This document shows positions 1-10,800 of a DNA stretch of 28,798 nucleotides, in pieces. Location: the NCBI GenBank assembly GCA_943704495.1, contig CALSCR010002149.1, positions 1 to 28,798 of the forward strand, written 5' to 3'. This DNA is from Pigoraptor chileana (Eukaryota > Opisthokonta > Filasterea). The notes under the pieces were generated by a model that searched no databases, had not been told where the DNA came from, and saw only the letters and a list, made by a program, of their open reading frames with translations. A program made the translations under genes and the position numbers. The number at the start of each line of letters is the position of its first letter. Positions within the stretch are counted from its first letter, which is position 1.

Positions 1-33
1 CGATCTCCCTCCCCCCCCCCTATCTCTCTCTAG

Positions 34-1687
34 CTGTTGAACGTATGTGGCAATGCTCTCGTCAACAGTGTCTATGAAGGCATGGCCGGGGCAGATGACC
101 CCAATCGTGCACACGAGCACAGTGAGCGTGCGCCCCGCGAAAAGTGGATTCGTTCAAAATACAGCGAATTCAAGTACGTCCCGCCGACGACGGCCGATGC
201 TGCCACGCTGATCAAGGTGCGTGCCGTGCGTCTCTGTGTTGCGCTGCGTGCGCAGGGAGGCTTGTTTCTGTGTACTTTTGTGCGTTTTTGTGCATGCGTG
301 TATTGGTTATATATATATGTATGTGTATGTGTATAGATGTGTGCGCCTCTACGGGGAGAGGGCCGAGTGCATCATTGTGCTGTTTATGTGCGAGATCATG
401 AGTGTTGCAAGCTTTCGCCCTTTTCGTCTGTCGACCTCGACTGTGACTGAGGCTGTGAAGGACATATGCAGCGACTGTTTGTTCAATCTGTTTTTGTCTG
501 GCAGTGTCATTCACTCGTTGAGTTGGAGTGCGCATGACACACACAAATTCCTCTGCTTATGCAATGCCTTGTGTCGTTTATTTGTTTACACAGCAACTCC
601 ACGATGCCGTCGAGAAGAACGACATACACGGCATCGTGCTTGCCATCGCACAAGGAGCGGACGTCAACGGCGCTGAAGGAGGAACCCGACCTCTCCATCG
701 TGCAGCACACAACAACCACATTGAAGCCTTTGAGCTGCTGCTACAGAGGGGCGCCGATCCGCGTGCAAGGGACAAGAGGTGCGCCAATCTACCGTCTTTG
801 TATTGTGGTGTGGTGTGGATGCTCGAGGGTTCCTCTGAATTGACTTGATATCTGAAACAATGTGTGTGTGTGTGTATGTGTGTGTGTGTGTGTGAGTGAG
901 TGAGTGAGTGTATGTGTTGTGTATTGGTGCTGTGATGGTATACTGCCTCGTTTTCGCCCGCCCTCTGTGTTTGTGTTGTGTTGTGTCGTGTTGTGGTTTG
1001 CGGCATTGCCTGCCTTTCAGTGGCAGCCATAGCACAGCCCAACCCCTATAACTCTGCCCGAGTGAGTTTGAGATGAAGCCCCGCCATACTCCGCTCTAAT
1101 CAATTTGTCTGCGTTGTTTTCGATTTGTGTGGCGCAGGGAACGGACGCCCCTGCACGTGGCCGCAGCACTGGGCCGTACTCAACATGTCTGCCTTTTGCT
1201 CAAACGGAGTATGGATATCGCTGAAAAAGATAACACTGGGAAGGTATGCAGTGTGTACTTGATATTGTTTGCATCGAAGCGGCGATGCGGGTCACGGCGC
1301 ATGTGTTGTGGGGTGTATGTGGGACAAACTTATCTGGTCTCACGCTGTCCGACTGCTGAAATTGTTTGTTGGATGCAATGTGTTGACATAGGGTTCCACG
1401 CTTTTGTGTAGAGTTATGTTGTTACAAATTGGACTGACTTGTTTGTGTCCTAAACGCTGCCGCTCGCCAACAAACACACACATGCACACGCACACGCACA
1501 TGCACACACTCACACGCACACGCACATACTCCCACCACCCAAGGATGCCCTGGCACTCGCACTGGAGGAGACGCACGCGGACGTTGTTACTCTGCTGCGG
1601 ATGTGCCAAATGCAGCTTGATTCAAACGAGGGGCAGTCGGCCTTCCAGCAGATCATCACGGAGTACTACAAGGGCATGGACGGCTGA
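34..1687 (+). CDS. ArfGAP and ankyrin-repeat protein, ACAP-like (3' part; four exons)
   Basis: The last four exons of a gene that starts left of the window: 34-216, 594-778, 1138-1243 and 1544-1687 (TGA). All introns are GT-AG and the phases agree (0, 2, 0). Exon 1 encodes the end of an ArfGAP domain: CGNALVNSVYEG, a short insert, then REKWIRSKY. This matches the LGN..IN.VYEA...REKxWIRAKY pattern of ArfGAPs. Exons 2-4 encode about four ankyrin repeats (QLHDAVEKND; TRPLHRAAHNNHIEAFELLL; RTPLHVAAALG; DALALALEETHADVVTLL), then a short tail ending YYKGMDG. The family stimulates GTP hydrolysis on Arf GTPases at endosomes or the plasma membrane. The insert before the REKWIRSKY stretch and the lack of an SH3 domain after the ankyrins favour ACAP over ASAP or AGAP. 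The zinc finger, PH and BAR parts would lie outside the window, so the subfamily is inferred. Confidence 0.86.
861..912. repeat. TG/GTGA microsatellite in ArfGAP intron 2
   Basis: A run of TG dinucleotides passes into GTGA tetranucleotides and back to TG. It lies wholly inside intron 2 of the ArfGAP gene. Confidence 0.9.
1482..1531. repeat. CA-rich microsatellite before the ArfGAP exon 4 acceptor
   Basis: Imperfect CACACG/CACATG repeats end about 13 bases before the intron 3 acceptor (AAG at 1541-1543). Confidence 0.85.
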
Positions 1688-2266
1688 CCTCGTCTCGTCG
1701 CTGGCGGTGTGTGCGCGCAGGCCTTCGCGTGTGGGGGGCTCCTGGAGTGGATGAGAGGAGCGAGACGATTGCCTTACATTTCCTGAAAGCTGTGTGCACT
1801 CAGACACACCCTCACCACCATCCACCCACGCCATATATTTCGTGCACGTGCTTGTATTATACGCATTTGTTGTCCGCTTTGCATTGCATGTTTGTCTCGC
1901 GCGTTGCAGCTGCTTTGAGCCATGTGGTTACACTACATATCTCTCGTTACGTCTTTCAGAATACAAACTGACATAAACAACCGTTGCCACCAACAAACCA
2001 TAGTCAGACTGTTCAGGGCGTAACGTACGTCGCCGACAGCGGCAGGTGCCTGGTGGCAGTGGTCACATGCAACTTTTCCTGAAGATTCTTTATTAACTGT
2101 CCGGCGACTGAACGCACAGTACACACCACCTGCTCCCAGCGCGAGTAGATGTGACTGTCAGCCCAGCGTATGCATGTATTGCTCTCACTTGCGCCAGTGC
2201 ACGTGCCGTGATCTATCCGTGAACAGCCACACACAACCATGCGCCCACGTGACTCGTTTCAGCCAT
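1688..2266. other. Convergent intergenic region, no gene seen
   Basis: The 3' flanks of two convergent genes. I see no convincing exon or RNA gene. TTTATT at 2089-2094 reads AATAAA on the minus strand, about 175 bases past the stop of the leftward gene. It could be its polyadenylation signal, but a single hexamer is weak evidence. Confidence 0.5.
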
Positions 2267-5161
2267 TCACGCGTCACCATCATACTCGCGGCGGTCCTGA
2301 TTGTCCCTTTTGTGCTTCCGTCGCCGCCGCCGCGCGTGGCGATGCGCTTCCTCGCCCTCGTCTGCCGCCGTAAGCACTGCCAGCTCGGCCGCCCACCGCG
2401 CCTCCTCCGTGCGCCACGCAGCCTCGTCGTGCATGGGCCGCGTCGATCGGTGTGGACGCAGCCACTCGACCGATGCCAGCCGCGACTGTGCCGCCGCCGC
2501 CGCCTCCTCGTATTCGTCCAATGCGTCGCTGTTGGTTTCCGGATTGATGTCGCCGTCCGGGCACACGTGGCGGGCAGCGTACGCGCGCAGCTGGATGGCG
2601 TGCTGAGAGTGCGAGGACATCCGAGTGGCATGCAGGCGGCGCGCGCACGCCAGCAGCAGCCTCTCGACCAGCGCCACCATCGTCTTGTCGTTCAGCTGAA
2701 TCCCGTCGTAAATCTCCGCAATCATTTTGTTTGCAAGTTCAAGCGCCGTTCGGTTTACCGGCGCTCTCCCAGTACCGCCGCCGCCGTCTGCCCCAGACAC
2801 CACTTGACCACCGGCACCTCCATGCGACGTCGCACTGTCATCCAGGCCCGCAAACGCAGCATCTACCATGTACTCGATGAGCCCATGCACACCCATGATG
2901 ACACGCAGAGACCTCGGACCGCCACCCTCGTCAATCACAGCGACGGGCGGCGCTGCGGAGCTGTTTCTGGCGGCCGTGTTGGATGGTTCCTGCGTGGGCT
3001 GAAGTGGCGCCGCGTGAGGCTGCCCCGTCGCAGAGTGTGCGGCCGCGGATAAGATGCTGTGCTGCAGCTGTGCGAGTTCCCGGGCATCACCGTCGCTGGT
3101 CGCGAGTAAGACCACAACGGGACGCAGCGGGGCGCCAGTGCCTCTCTGCGTCGTCCCCGCGCCACCGCCCGCGGCCAGAATCGGCGCACTCGAATCGCCC
3201 CCATCCATTGCCGGTGACGTCACGGTGACGGTCGCTCGCAATGACAGCAGCGCCTGCTCACGTGCAAGGAGCCGCGCGCTGGCCACAAGCGAAGACGCAA
3301 CATAAGTAGTGTTGGCCCCGCATGTGACCGGCCGCGCTTGCAGCACATTGCTTTCCGTTGCGTTGCTGGACGCCCTCTCGAGCGCTCCGCCCACAACAGC
3401 ATCGCAGTACCGCTGAAAAGCATCGCCGACAGCCACATGCGCAGCGACATAGGCAAATTTTCCGCCGAGGACTCGCTGAAGCAGTTTGCGAGCGTAGGCG
3501 GCAATGGGGTCGGATGGCACGAGTTGGAACGGCGTGAATGTGAGCACGTCCTGGTCAATGTGCACGCGACCGTCGTCGTGGGGGGACAGTCCGGGCTGTC
3601 CGGACTGTACCCGCCGAAAGACAAAAGGCACCTCTGCATCCACAAGCGATCCCGTGCCCACCCATCGCTGAGTACCGATGAAGCGCGACAGGCGCAGCAA
3701 CTGCGATCGGGTGAGACGGCGCTCCTGCTGTGGCTGTGTTTGTTGAGTAGGAGACGGATGTACAGAGGCCGCACGTGTTGTCGTTGGCGGCATCCGGAGT
3801 GCAAGACGCTTGATGGCCTCATCTGCTTCGTCGCTGTCGAGCAGATCCAGGGGCTCGTTTGGCACGTTCGGGCGGCCGTCGTCGTCCTTGCCATTTGCGT
3901 GCTCGCGGACGGCGGCGGCCTTGTCTCTGTCAGCGGGCGCTGGCGGGGGCGGCCAGGGGTAGCTGTGGCGGACTGCAATGGGCTGTGCGTTCGGAAAAAG
4001 CATTGCCAGTGCCTCAATGTCTGTCGTGTTGACATCGACCGCAAATGCGCACTCCGCACGCACAGGCCGCTCGAGAGAGTACAGACGGATGCCGTGCCTG
4101 TTGGGAAACTCGATGCAGGACACAGATTGCGGCAGGCGTAGCCCATACGACACAAGATCGTCCATGGTGACCATCCGCAGCTTGCGATCCGCCGCGTCGC
4201 GCTGCAGTGCCGTCTGCCCAGAGATTCCCTGTGCACCATTTGCTGTATCTGCTCCAGCCGGCGCACTAGCCTCGGGAGGCCTCACCAGTGGCAGCGCGTG
4301 CCCAGCGGCGGCGCGTGCAAACACCGGAGCGAAGCGGTCAACAATGACGCCGTCTTCCGGCGCATCGTAAAAGGGATCGAGAAACTCTCTGGCGGGGGCC
4401 ATGTCAAAGTAGGTCGACGCCGGCTGTGCGTAAATGACCGAGCGCCGGGTTGTGCTCCCGTGACACACCCACGGCTCCAGGAGATGGCGGCCGGTTGCCT
4501 TAGCGATGCGCACGGCGGCGGCGATGGCAGACATCTGGTCCAGCAGGGTCCACTGGCACGTGTGCGCAATGAGGAACTTGTCTCTCTTGGTGAGGGCCTT
4601 GATGCGCGCACCACCCTTTGAATTGCCCGCGTCCTCAGGAGCACCCATGCCGTCGCTTCTCCCCCTGTCCCCATTCACACTGTCTTGTGCTCCCCCGTCA
4701 GACCCTGCATTGCCACTGCTGTTGCTGTTATCGCCGTCAGATTGGGGATGCAGCGGATTATAGCGCATGTCAAGAGCGTCAAGGTCGATTGAGTCACGCG
4801 CAACCTCATGCTCATTCGGCACATCTTCAAAGTCGGTTGAATCCAGAGCACCGCCAACTTCGTCTTGAATCTCCGCCCCATCTTCCCACAGCTGAGCAGC
4901 TACCCCGTTCTCTCCGGCTGCGCGCAACCCAAAAGATGCACCGAGTGCGACGGCCCGTTGACGCATGCGCCCTGCCCACTGCGACAGCGCCGTGCCGTCA
5001 GTTGTCGTTCCCAAAGGGATATTAAAAGTCGGTTCAGCATCTTCCTCGTCGCGAGCGCCAGTTGGCTGCACCACTGCACCTCGCAGAACGGAGACAACGT
5101 ACAAGACACACACGGTGTAACCAACGAGAGCAAGCGTCCGTCGCGAGAATGGAGGGGCCAT
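2267..5161 (-). CDS. Type II membrane protein, O-fucosyltransferase-like
   Basis: A single uninterrupted exon of 964 residues. An in-frame TGA lies two codons upstream of the ATG, so the start is secure. Residues 10-31 are a hydrophobic signal anchor after a short basic N-terminus, the layout of a Golgi/ER type II glycosyltransferase. Residues 32-195 are acidic and Ser/Gly/Asn-rich, a likely stem. Residues 196-232 (FLIAHTCQWTLLDQMSAIAA, later TGRHLLEPWV) resemble the N-terminal GxxNQ...A...A...NRTLVLP region of O-FucT proteins. HVAVGDAFQRYC (575-586) sits where the family has HxRxGD...C, and VVLLATSDGD (about 680-690) resembles the later VxxATD strand. The C-terminus is Ala/Arg-rich and ends in a basic tail. 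Membership rests on three short motifs in order, so it is tentative. The Arg usual in the second motif is Ala here, so activity is uncertain. Confidence 0.6.
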   Translation of the reverse strand: MAPPFSRRTLALVGYTVCVLYVVSVLRGAVVQPTGARDEEDAEPTFNIPLGTTTDGTALSQWAGRMRQRAVALGASFGLRAAGENGVAAQLWEDGAEIQDEVGGALDSTDFEDVPNEHEVARDSIDLDALDMRYNPLHPQSDGDNSNSSGNAGSDGGAQDSVNGDRGRSDGMGAPEDAGNSKGGARIKALTKRDKFLIAHTCQWTLLDQMSAIAAAVRIAKATGRHLLEPWVCHGSTTRRSVIYAQPASTYFDMAPAREFLDPFYDAPEDGVIVDRFAPVFARAAAGHALPLVRPPEASAPAGADTANGAQGISGQTALQRDAADRKLRMVTMDDLVSYGLRLPQSVSCIEFPNRHGIRLYSLERPVRAECAFAVDVNTTDIEALAMLFPNAQPIAVRHSYPWPPPPAPADRDKAAAVREHANGKDDDGRPNVPNEPLDLLDSDEADEAIKRLALRMPPTTTRAASVHPSPTQQTQPQQERRLTRSQLLRLSRFIGTQRWVGTGSLVDAEVPFVFRRVQSGQPGLSPHDDGRVHIDQDVLTFTPFQLVPSDPIAAYARKLLQRVLGGKFAYVAAHVAVGDAFQRYCDAVVGGALERASSNATESNVLQARPVTCGANTTYVASSLVASARLLAREQALLSLRATVTVTSPAMDGGDSSAPILAAGGGAGTTQRGTGAPLRPVVVLLATSDGDARELAQLQHSILSAAAHSATGQPHAAPLQPTQEPSNTAARNSSAAPPVAVIDEGGGPRSLRVIMGVHGLIEYMVDAAFAGLDDSATSHGGAGGQVVSGADGGGGTGRAPVNRTALELANKMIAEIYDGIQLNDKTMVALVERLLLACARRLHATRMSSHSQHAIQLRAYAARHVCPDGDINPETNSDALDEYEEAAAAAQSRLASVEWLRPHRSTRPMHDEAAWRTEEARWAAELAVLTAADEGEEAHRHARRRRRKHKRDNQDRREYDGDA

Positions 5162-5888
5162 GAGTAATCAGGGGCGCCACTGAGGCCACTGCAGTCAGAC
5201 CTCACTTTCAAGTTGTCAGAGGCGACGGTCATGAGCCGCCTGCCGGCGAGTGAGCGCAATCCAAGCCGAGTGACGGAGCCGTCGCCAGTCGGCCCCTCCG
5301 ATTCAAACTCCGACGCTGAGGGATGCCGACACCACTGAGGTGGCCACACGACGGCACGGCATCCGTCTACACTATGTAGGCGCCAGTCGGCGATGAAGCC
5401 ATGAAAAGAAGTCGTGACGTCCACTCCCCGGCCCGCGTCTCGTGGAATTCCAATACAGACTCGGTGATACTGTACGATGGGCCGACGGCATGGGCCGGAG
5501 CTCAGCAAAGTGAGGCATAAAAACACATTGATGTATTGACAGACATTCAAGGAAGCTAGTTTTTCGTCTACTGGAGATGGGCTGCATGAGTTTAATAGCG
5601 TGAAAACTAACGCACGCGGACCATTATACATGCAGTTTTAGTTTGCGGCCGTGTTCAGTAGTCGCTGGCGTGACAGGTGTCAATCTCCATTACCATATCT
5701 GGTATATTTCCCTTCTTTATGCATATGAGGAAATATTTATACCAGTGCATATCTATTAATAGAATACTTCCAGCGGTACCTTCCCCACGGCCGGCCGCTT
5801 CCCCATCCACGGGGCCGCCGCTTACCGTGAGGGGGTATGCAACTCTTTTGGCACAGCCGGTATGTATTTGTATGGAATTTCCGACTAT

Positions 5889-6018
5889 AAGCACCCCTGG
5901 TTCACTCGGTTAGCCACCCAACTCAGCCGCAAGGATGCTCATATAGCACCCCTAGATACTGGGCTCACGGTACACCCCAAGGGTGCTATTAAAAAAGTGC
6001 TCTGATTAGCACCCTTGG
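5889..6018. repeat. Cluster of AGCACCC motifs with an 11-bp inverted repeat
   Basis: AGCACCC occurs at about 5889, 5945 and 6008. The complement GGGTGCT at 5981 gives a fourth copy. The last two form a perfect inverted repeat: CCAAGGGTGCT (5977-5987) and AGCACCCTTGG (6008-6018), with a 20-base loop. It could be a transposon end, a dyad protein-binding site or chance. Confidence 0.6.
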
Positions 6019-6953
6019 TACATTCAGTGCGCTCAGTATGTGACACTTGCTTGAATTGCTGAGCAGCGCAGCTCTGATCAGTTTGTTTTTATGACTCATG
6101 TCGCCGAGTGCCGGCCCGGCGGCGTCAGCCGTGGTAACCGTCGATGTCCAGTTGAACCGCGCCCGGCCGCCGCTGCCATCGGTTGACTGCCGATCTGCGG
6201 ACAGTAGCGCCGCCCGGGCCGGCGCCCGCCGGCAGTCCGCATTGCTAGTAGCCACCGACGGCTTACAAGGATGATTCAATGTCTTTACTGCAGACTGATC
6301 GCCCACTGCCGCTGACCCCGGCCGGCCGTGGCTGCCGCCCGACCGTAACCGCTGAGTCTCTGCAGTTGAGGCGGCCGGGTTTTACCACGGCATACGCCGG
6401 ACTGCCTGTCGTCGTCAGCCGGCATGTGAATAAGAGGCCGCCGCCGGTTCGGCTGCAGGCGGGCGATTTCTCGGCCCCGATTTGATATTGAATGCCATCG
6501 CAAAAAACAAAAGTTTTCACCGAGGGCCTGACCAGGAGTGCCGTGACGGCTGAGGGCCGGTGCTGGTGAAGGCATGATACCAAAACTATGTCGGGAGGTA
6601 TTTTTGAAATGAGGTGATTCGCAGTCAGTGGGTGATTTTCCACCCCCTCCACCGGCCTGGGCGGCCGCCTGCGACACCGCCACCAAAACTGCGGCTTCGA
6701 TCGTGCGAGTCGGCCAACCATCGACACAGCCGCCGGGATGCCGAGCCGGGCAGAGTACCCCTGCTCAGATGAACGGCGTTTGCTGCCGGGCGCGGGTGCT
6801 TCTGATACAGTGTATGCAGTTTACAAGCACCCCACCGCCTTGCTTCGGCGGTCAGTAAACACTCATCCACACGTTGAAAGAATATTCATTTTTTGTGTGT
6901 GGAAAATTCGGCAATTTGACCCGCATTGATTCAATCGGGAATTATGCTTGCAC

Positions 6954-7086
6954 GTTGTGAGTGAATGCCCTTGTTCTTCAATGGCTGAGTTGGTTGTGAG
7001 TGAATGCCCTTGTTCTTCAATGGCCGCGGCTGAGTTGGTTGTGAGTGAATGCCCTTGTTCTTCAATGGCCGCTGAGTTGGTTGTGA
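6954..7086. repeat. Minisatellite, units of 39, 45 and 42 bp
   Basis: Three full copies and a partial fourth of GTTGTGAGTGAATGCCCTTG followed by TTCTTCAATGG, a variable GCC/GCG block and CTGAGTTG. Units begin at 6954, 6993, 7038 and 7080. The copies are nearly identical apart from the number of three-base units in the variable block. A minus-strand ATG frame (6863-7150, 95 residues) reads through as SLTTNSA...IEEQGH repeats with 2, 3 and 1 Ala. It could be a small repetitive protein, but nothing else supports that. Confidence 0.9.
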
Positions 7087-7808
7087 GTGAATAAGCTTGT
7101 TTGATCCGTGCTGTTCGTGGCGCGGGGAATTGGATCCGATGCTCATTCATTTATGACACCCCATTGCAGGTATGACGTGATGGTTTGGACTTTATTTATA
7201 GTGGCCAATCATGGGCACATCTAATAAATAGACGTAAATAGGAAAATGTCTTCCATACGACAGCCAATACATAAGGAAGAGAAATAAAGAAAATAAATTA
7301 GCAGTCCACAGAACCTGTTCTATTGGTGTTCGGCGTTGTATTGCGGTGTGGGTATTGTACTGTATTGTATTTATGGGGCGGAGCGCGGAGCACGGAGCCG
7401 CATCATGTGGGTGGGCATCGTCAGTTCTGCCGCTCGCACACGGCAACGGGCACCGAATCCTGAGCGGAAGCGCCGCCGCATACTGTAGCCGCCGGATACG
7501 GTAGCTGCCTGACTCAGTGGCACTCAGAGCAGTTCTTTCCACACTAACACCGTCGTGTGCACACTATATGCAAAGTTCACTGCCAAACCTGTGGGTTGCA
7601 TTTTGTATGGACACCTCAGTGCCGACTGTACTCATACGACTCGAACGGCCTGACAACCCCTCCCTGTCTATATCCAAGATTATTGAGTAATCATTCGAGA
7701 CGCCGCATCGACTCACTTGACCGGGCCGCCGCTGGCAGCACTGACCGGCTATTCGAGTTTCCGACGGTCGCCAGTAGAAGCACAGCACGGTCAGCCGGCG
7801 CGGTGGAG

Positions 7809-10800
7809 ATGGAGGGGCGTTTCAAGCATCGGCGCTTCGAAGAAGCGGCCTTTAGCGTGCTGTATTGCATGGTAAGTCATTCTGAAGAGGTTGCCCCACG
7901 GTAACTGAAGTCCCGTCTGAAGCTGGGCCTTTAGTGTGCTTTATTGCATGCCCGCCGGCCGTATGCCAGTGTGGTAAGTCTCGTCAGAAGAGGTCCAACC
8001 TGAGCGGAACACGGCCCGGCCGCCACGCTGACTTAGCAGACTGCCTTGGTTGCGGCCGCCACACTTGGCCTTGAAGTATTCGTCCAGCTCCGACTGTATT
8101 GCCGTGCATGAAGCTTGGTAATGAGACGCACTGACGCGGGACGGCACGTGACGAAGTGCAGTGGAGTGGTATTTTCAGTACAGTACTGAACACACAGTGG
8201 CCATCCATTTGCTGTCGCCGCACGTTGACCGTCCTGTGCTCCCATTCCACCGGCGTGAACACTATACAGGTCAAAGACTCCGAGTTGGGATCGACGCTTG
8301 GCTTCATCCGTAAGTTGGGGAGCTGTCTGTATGCTGCCGACGTGGACGGCTCGATTTGCACCGTACGCACACATACACACACACATACACATACACACAC
8401 ACACAGTATATAGTAGTATCCAACTTGCGACAGCGTAACTGGGCCGGCGGGTGCTGTCAGTCCCTGCAAAATATTGCAGCCGGGGGTTTACTAGTACTGA
8501 GGCACGGCTTTGACACTTCGTTGCATCGACTAGTGCTGTCTCGACAGGTGTCTCTCCGTCCCGTGTTTACATTTTGTTGAGCTACAGTACCAGCTGAATC
8601 AAAGACTCTAGACCCGAATTCTATTCCGCTTCGTCTGTTGTTTGCTTAGTTGCCGTGCTCAGTCAGTGCCGTGCATACGTTCGGTACTTTGGACTCCAGC
8701 CGACTCAGTTCACCATATGAACTCTGTGTGCAGTTTATTTTTGTGCATCAGTGGCGCTGTATGATTGCTTGTCTCTTGGCTGCATCTAATTGAATCTCTT
8801 CTTCCTCTCTTCCTCGGCTGGCTCCGACCGCGCTTCAACACCGATCGACCGATCCGCAGTTCTCGTGATCGAGGACGTGCAGCTGCTGACCTTCAGCTGG
8901 TCGAGGGCCTTTGGGTTTACGCCGCTCCCAGAAATTTTCACTTTCGAGTATCCGGAGCACTCTAACTACGCCGTGTTTCGCGCTCTCTTCTGGATCTTCT
9001 TCTCTGTTGTGGCCGTCATAATCTCGACGGTGGTCTACATTGGCGTGTGCTATCGTCGCGGAAGCTTCAAGGCTGTGTGGCCGGTTCGTCTGCTGCGGTA
9101 CCTCTCGACAGCAACGTCCACCCTTGCGCTCATGCCAATGCTCACTGTATTCTTTCAAGGCATTATCTGCACACAAAACGAGGATGGCGACGTGGTTGTG
9201 AAGAAGTTTCAGGAGGTTGGCTGCTTCTCCTCGCAGCACCTTCCCATCTTCATCCTGTCGATTGTTGCCCTCGCCTTCATGCTCGCCTACGCCGTGGTCA
9301 TGTCGCTTATTTGTTTCGAGCCCGACCCGCGCTCCAACGTGCCGGCTGCGCGACCTCACGGACGCACCGACACGGCATACGTCATTGTTCGAGTGATACT
9401 GATCGTGACCTACGAGGCGCTTGGCCACAGCTACTCTGCTAACGCAGGGAAACTGGCCGTCGCACTCATTGCCATGGTTTTCCTGTGCGGCATGGTGGTC
9501 ATCTACCAGCCCTTCTACGCACCACACATGACTGACATCCGCGCGGGCATTTTCTTCGCCTCTGCCGGCGATGTCATTGTTGCAATCGGCACACTCAGCT
9601 CGAAAGGCGGATCGGGTGTCGCCGCGTTCTCAGTACTCTGCGTGTTGACACCCGTCTTTTTTGTCGGGGGGTATTTCGCCTCGCGCTATATCCGCGGACG
9701 GATTGTGATGGGCATCTACAGCCGCCTCGCCGTCGCCCCGCCCGTGCGCCTGCACTCCCGCCAGATGAGCGGCTTCAATGTGAGAGACATGGCGGCGTAT
9801 GCAGCGAGTGGCGACGTGCCGGAACTGAAGAACAGGTGGACTCTCGGCAACATCAAGCGCGTCGCAATGAAGGAGGTGAAGCCGACACCAAAGGTTTTCC
9901 ACCGCGTGACAGATGTGGAAATCGCTGCGCGCTTTTTGCGGCGCAATCGAGACGCCGAAGCCATCCGGCTCGCCCACGATCTCTTTGCGGCCGCGCTGCA
10001 GGAGTTTCCAAAGTCGCCGCTGCTTCGCATCGTGCACGCCAGGTACATTGCCGGGTACTCTGGGCAGGCGGGCGCGGCGCAGAAGCAGCTGGAGGCCGCA
10101 GTGGCCATGCGACCGGGATTCGACATACGGTGCCTCCTCTTCATGGAGTGGCGCACGCTGCAGCAGGACAAGCAGACGGAGGGCCTCGGCATCGACTCGT
10201 CGCTGAGCATCACGTCATACATTCAGTTCCAAATGACGCAGGCGGGGGCGCGGCGCCACCACATCGAGGCACTGCGTCTGTCGTGCCAGTTCTGGAAGGC
10301 GGCATCGAGCACATCCACTGTCGATCACGACATTGTGTTTCATAACCTACACGAACTGTGGGTCTCGCGGCGCAAGGCGCAGTATATGTATGAGAGCCTC
10401 CTGAGCGACTACCCGAAGTCCAAGACCAACCTGCGACTGTACTCGCACTTTCTGACATTCGTCTGCAACAACGTCGAGGATGCGCAGGAGTTCGCGCTCG
10501 CCGCCGACGTCATTGAAGATGAGGAGACACGTATGTCCGTTGCACGGTCAAAAATACTGCAGCGTAAAGGGCACCGCGGGAGCAGCGAGGCAAATGGGCA
10601 GCCCCATGTCGATGGCTGCGACGAGGGCGTACAGCACCACCACTTGTCGCAGGAAATGTCACTCGGCGTTGATAGCGATAAAGTGGGCGGCATGCGCATG
10701 GCCTCGTACGACCGCTTTCAGAGCGAGAGCTCACGTGACTGCACCGGCCCTCGTGCGGCAGACAACTTTAGTCGCACCGCCGGGGCCATTGACACCCTGG

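Larger units (their letters stand above)
5162..7808. other. Large gap between divergent genes
   Basis: About 2.6 kb separating the O-FucT-like gene (-) from the TmcB-like gene (+), so it should hold both promoters. Roughly 5640-5770 is AT-rich. Much of 6100-6840 and 7370-7530 is rich in GGCC/CCGG palindromes, unlike the flanking coding DNA. An inverted-repeat cluster (5889-6018) and a minisatellite (6954-7086) are listed separately. Only short open frames with no recognisable domain occur. One leftward frame at 7192-7542 has a hydrophobic tail but begins with GTG, and I do not call it a gene. Confidence 0.6.

Noticed and set aside
4900-5631. Leftward 243-codon frame overlapping the O-FucT-like start
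   Set aside because: Lies in a different frame from the clear membrane-anchor start and has no domain.
6954-7086. Possible CRISPR-like array
   Set aside because: The units are contiguous, with no unique spacers, in a eukaryotic genome. It is a minisatellite.
7192-7542. Leftward 116-codon frame with hydrophobic tail
   Set aside because: Starts with GTG rather than ATG, has no domain or splice context, and the tail derives from AT-rich DNA.
8790-8859. Upstream extension of the TmcB main exon
   Set aside because: The frame is open here, but it begins right after a stop, has no ATG, and consists of a pyrimidine tract ending in CAG. It is better read as the intron end.
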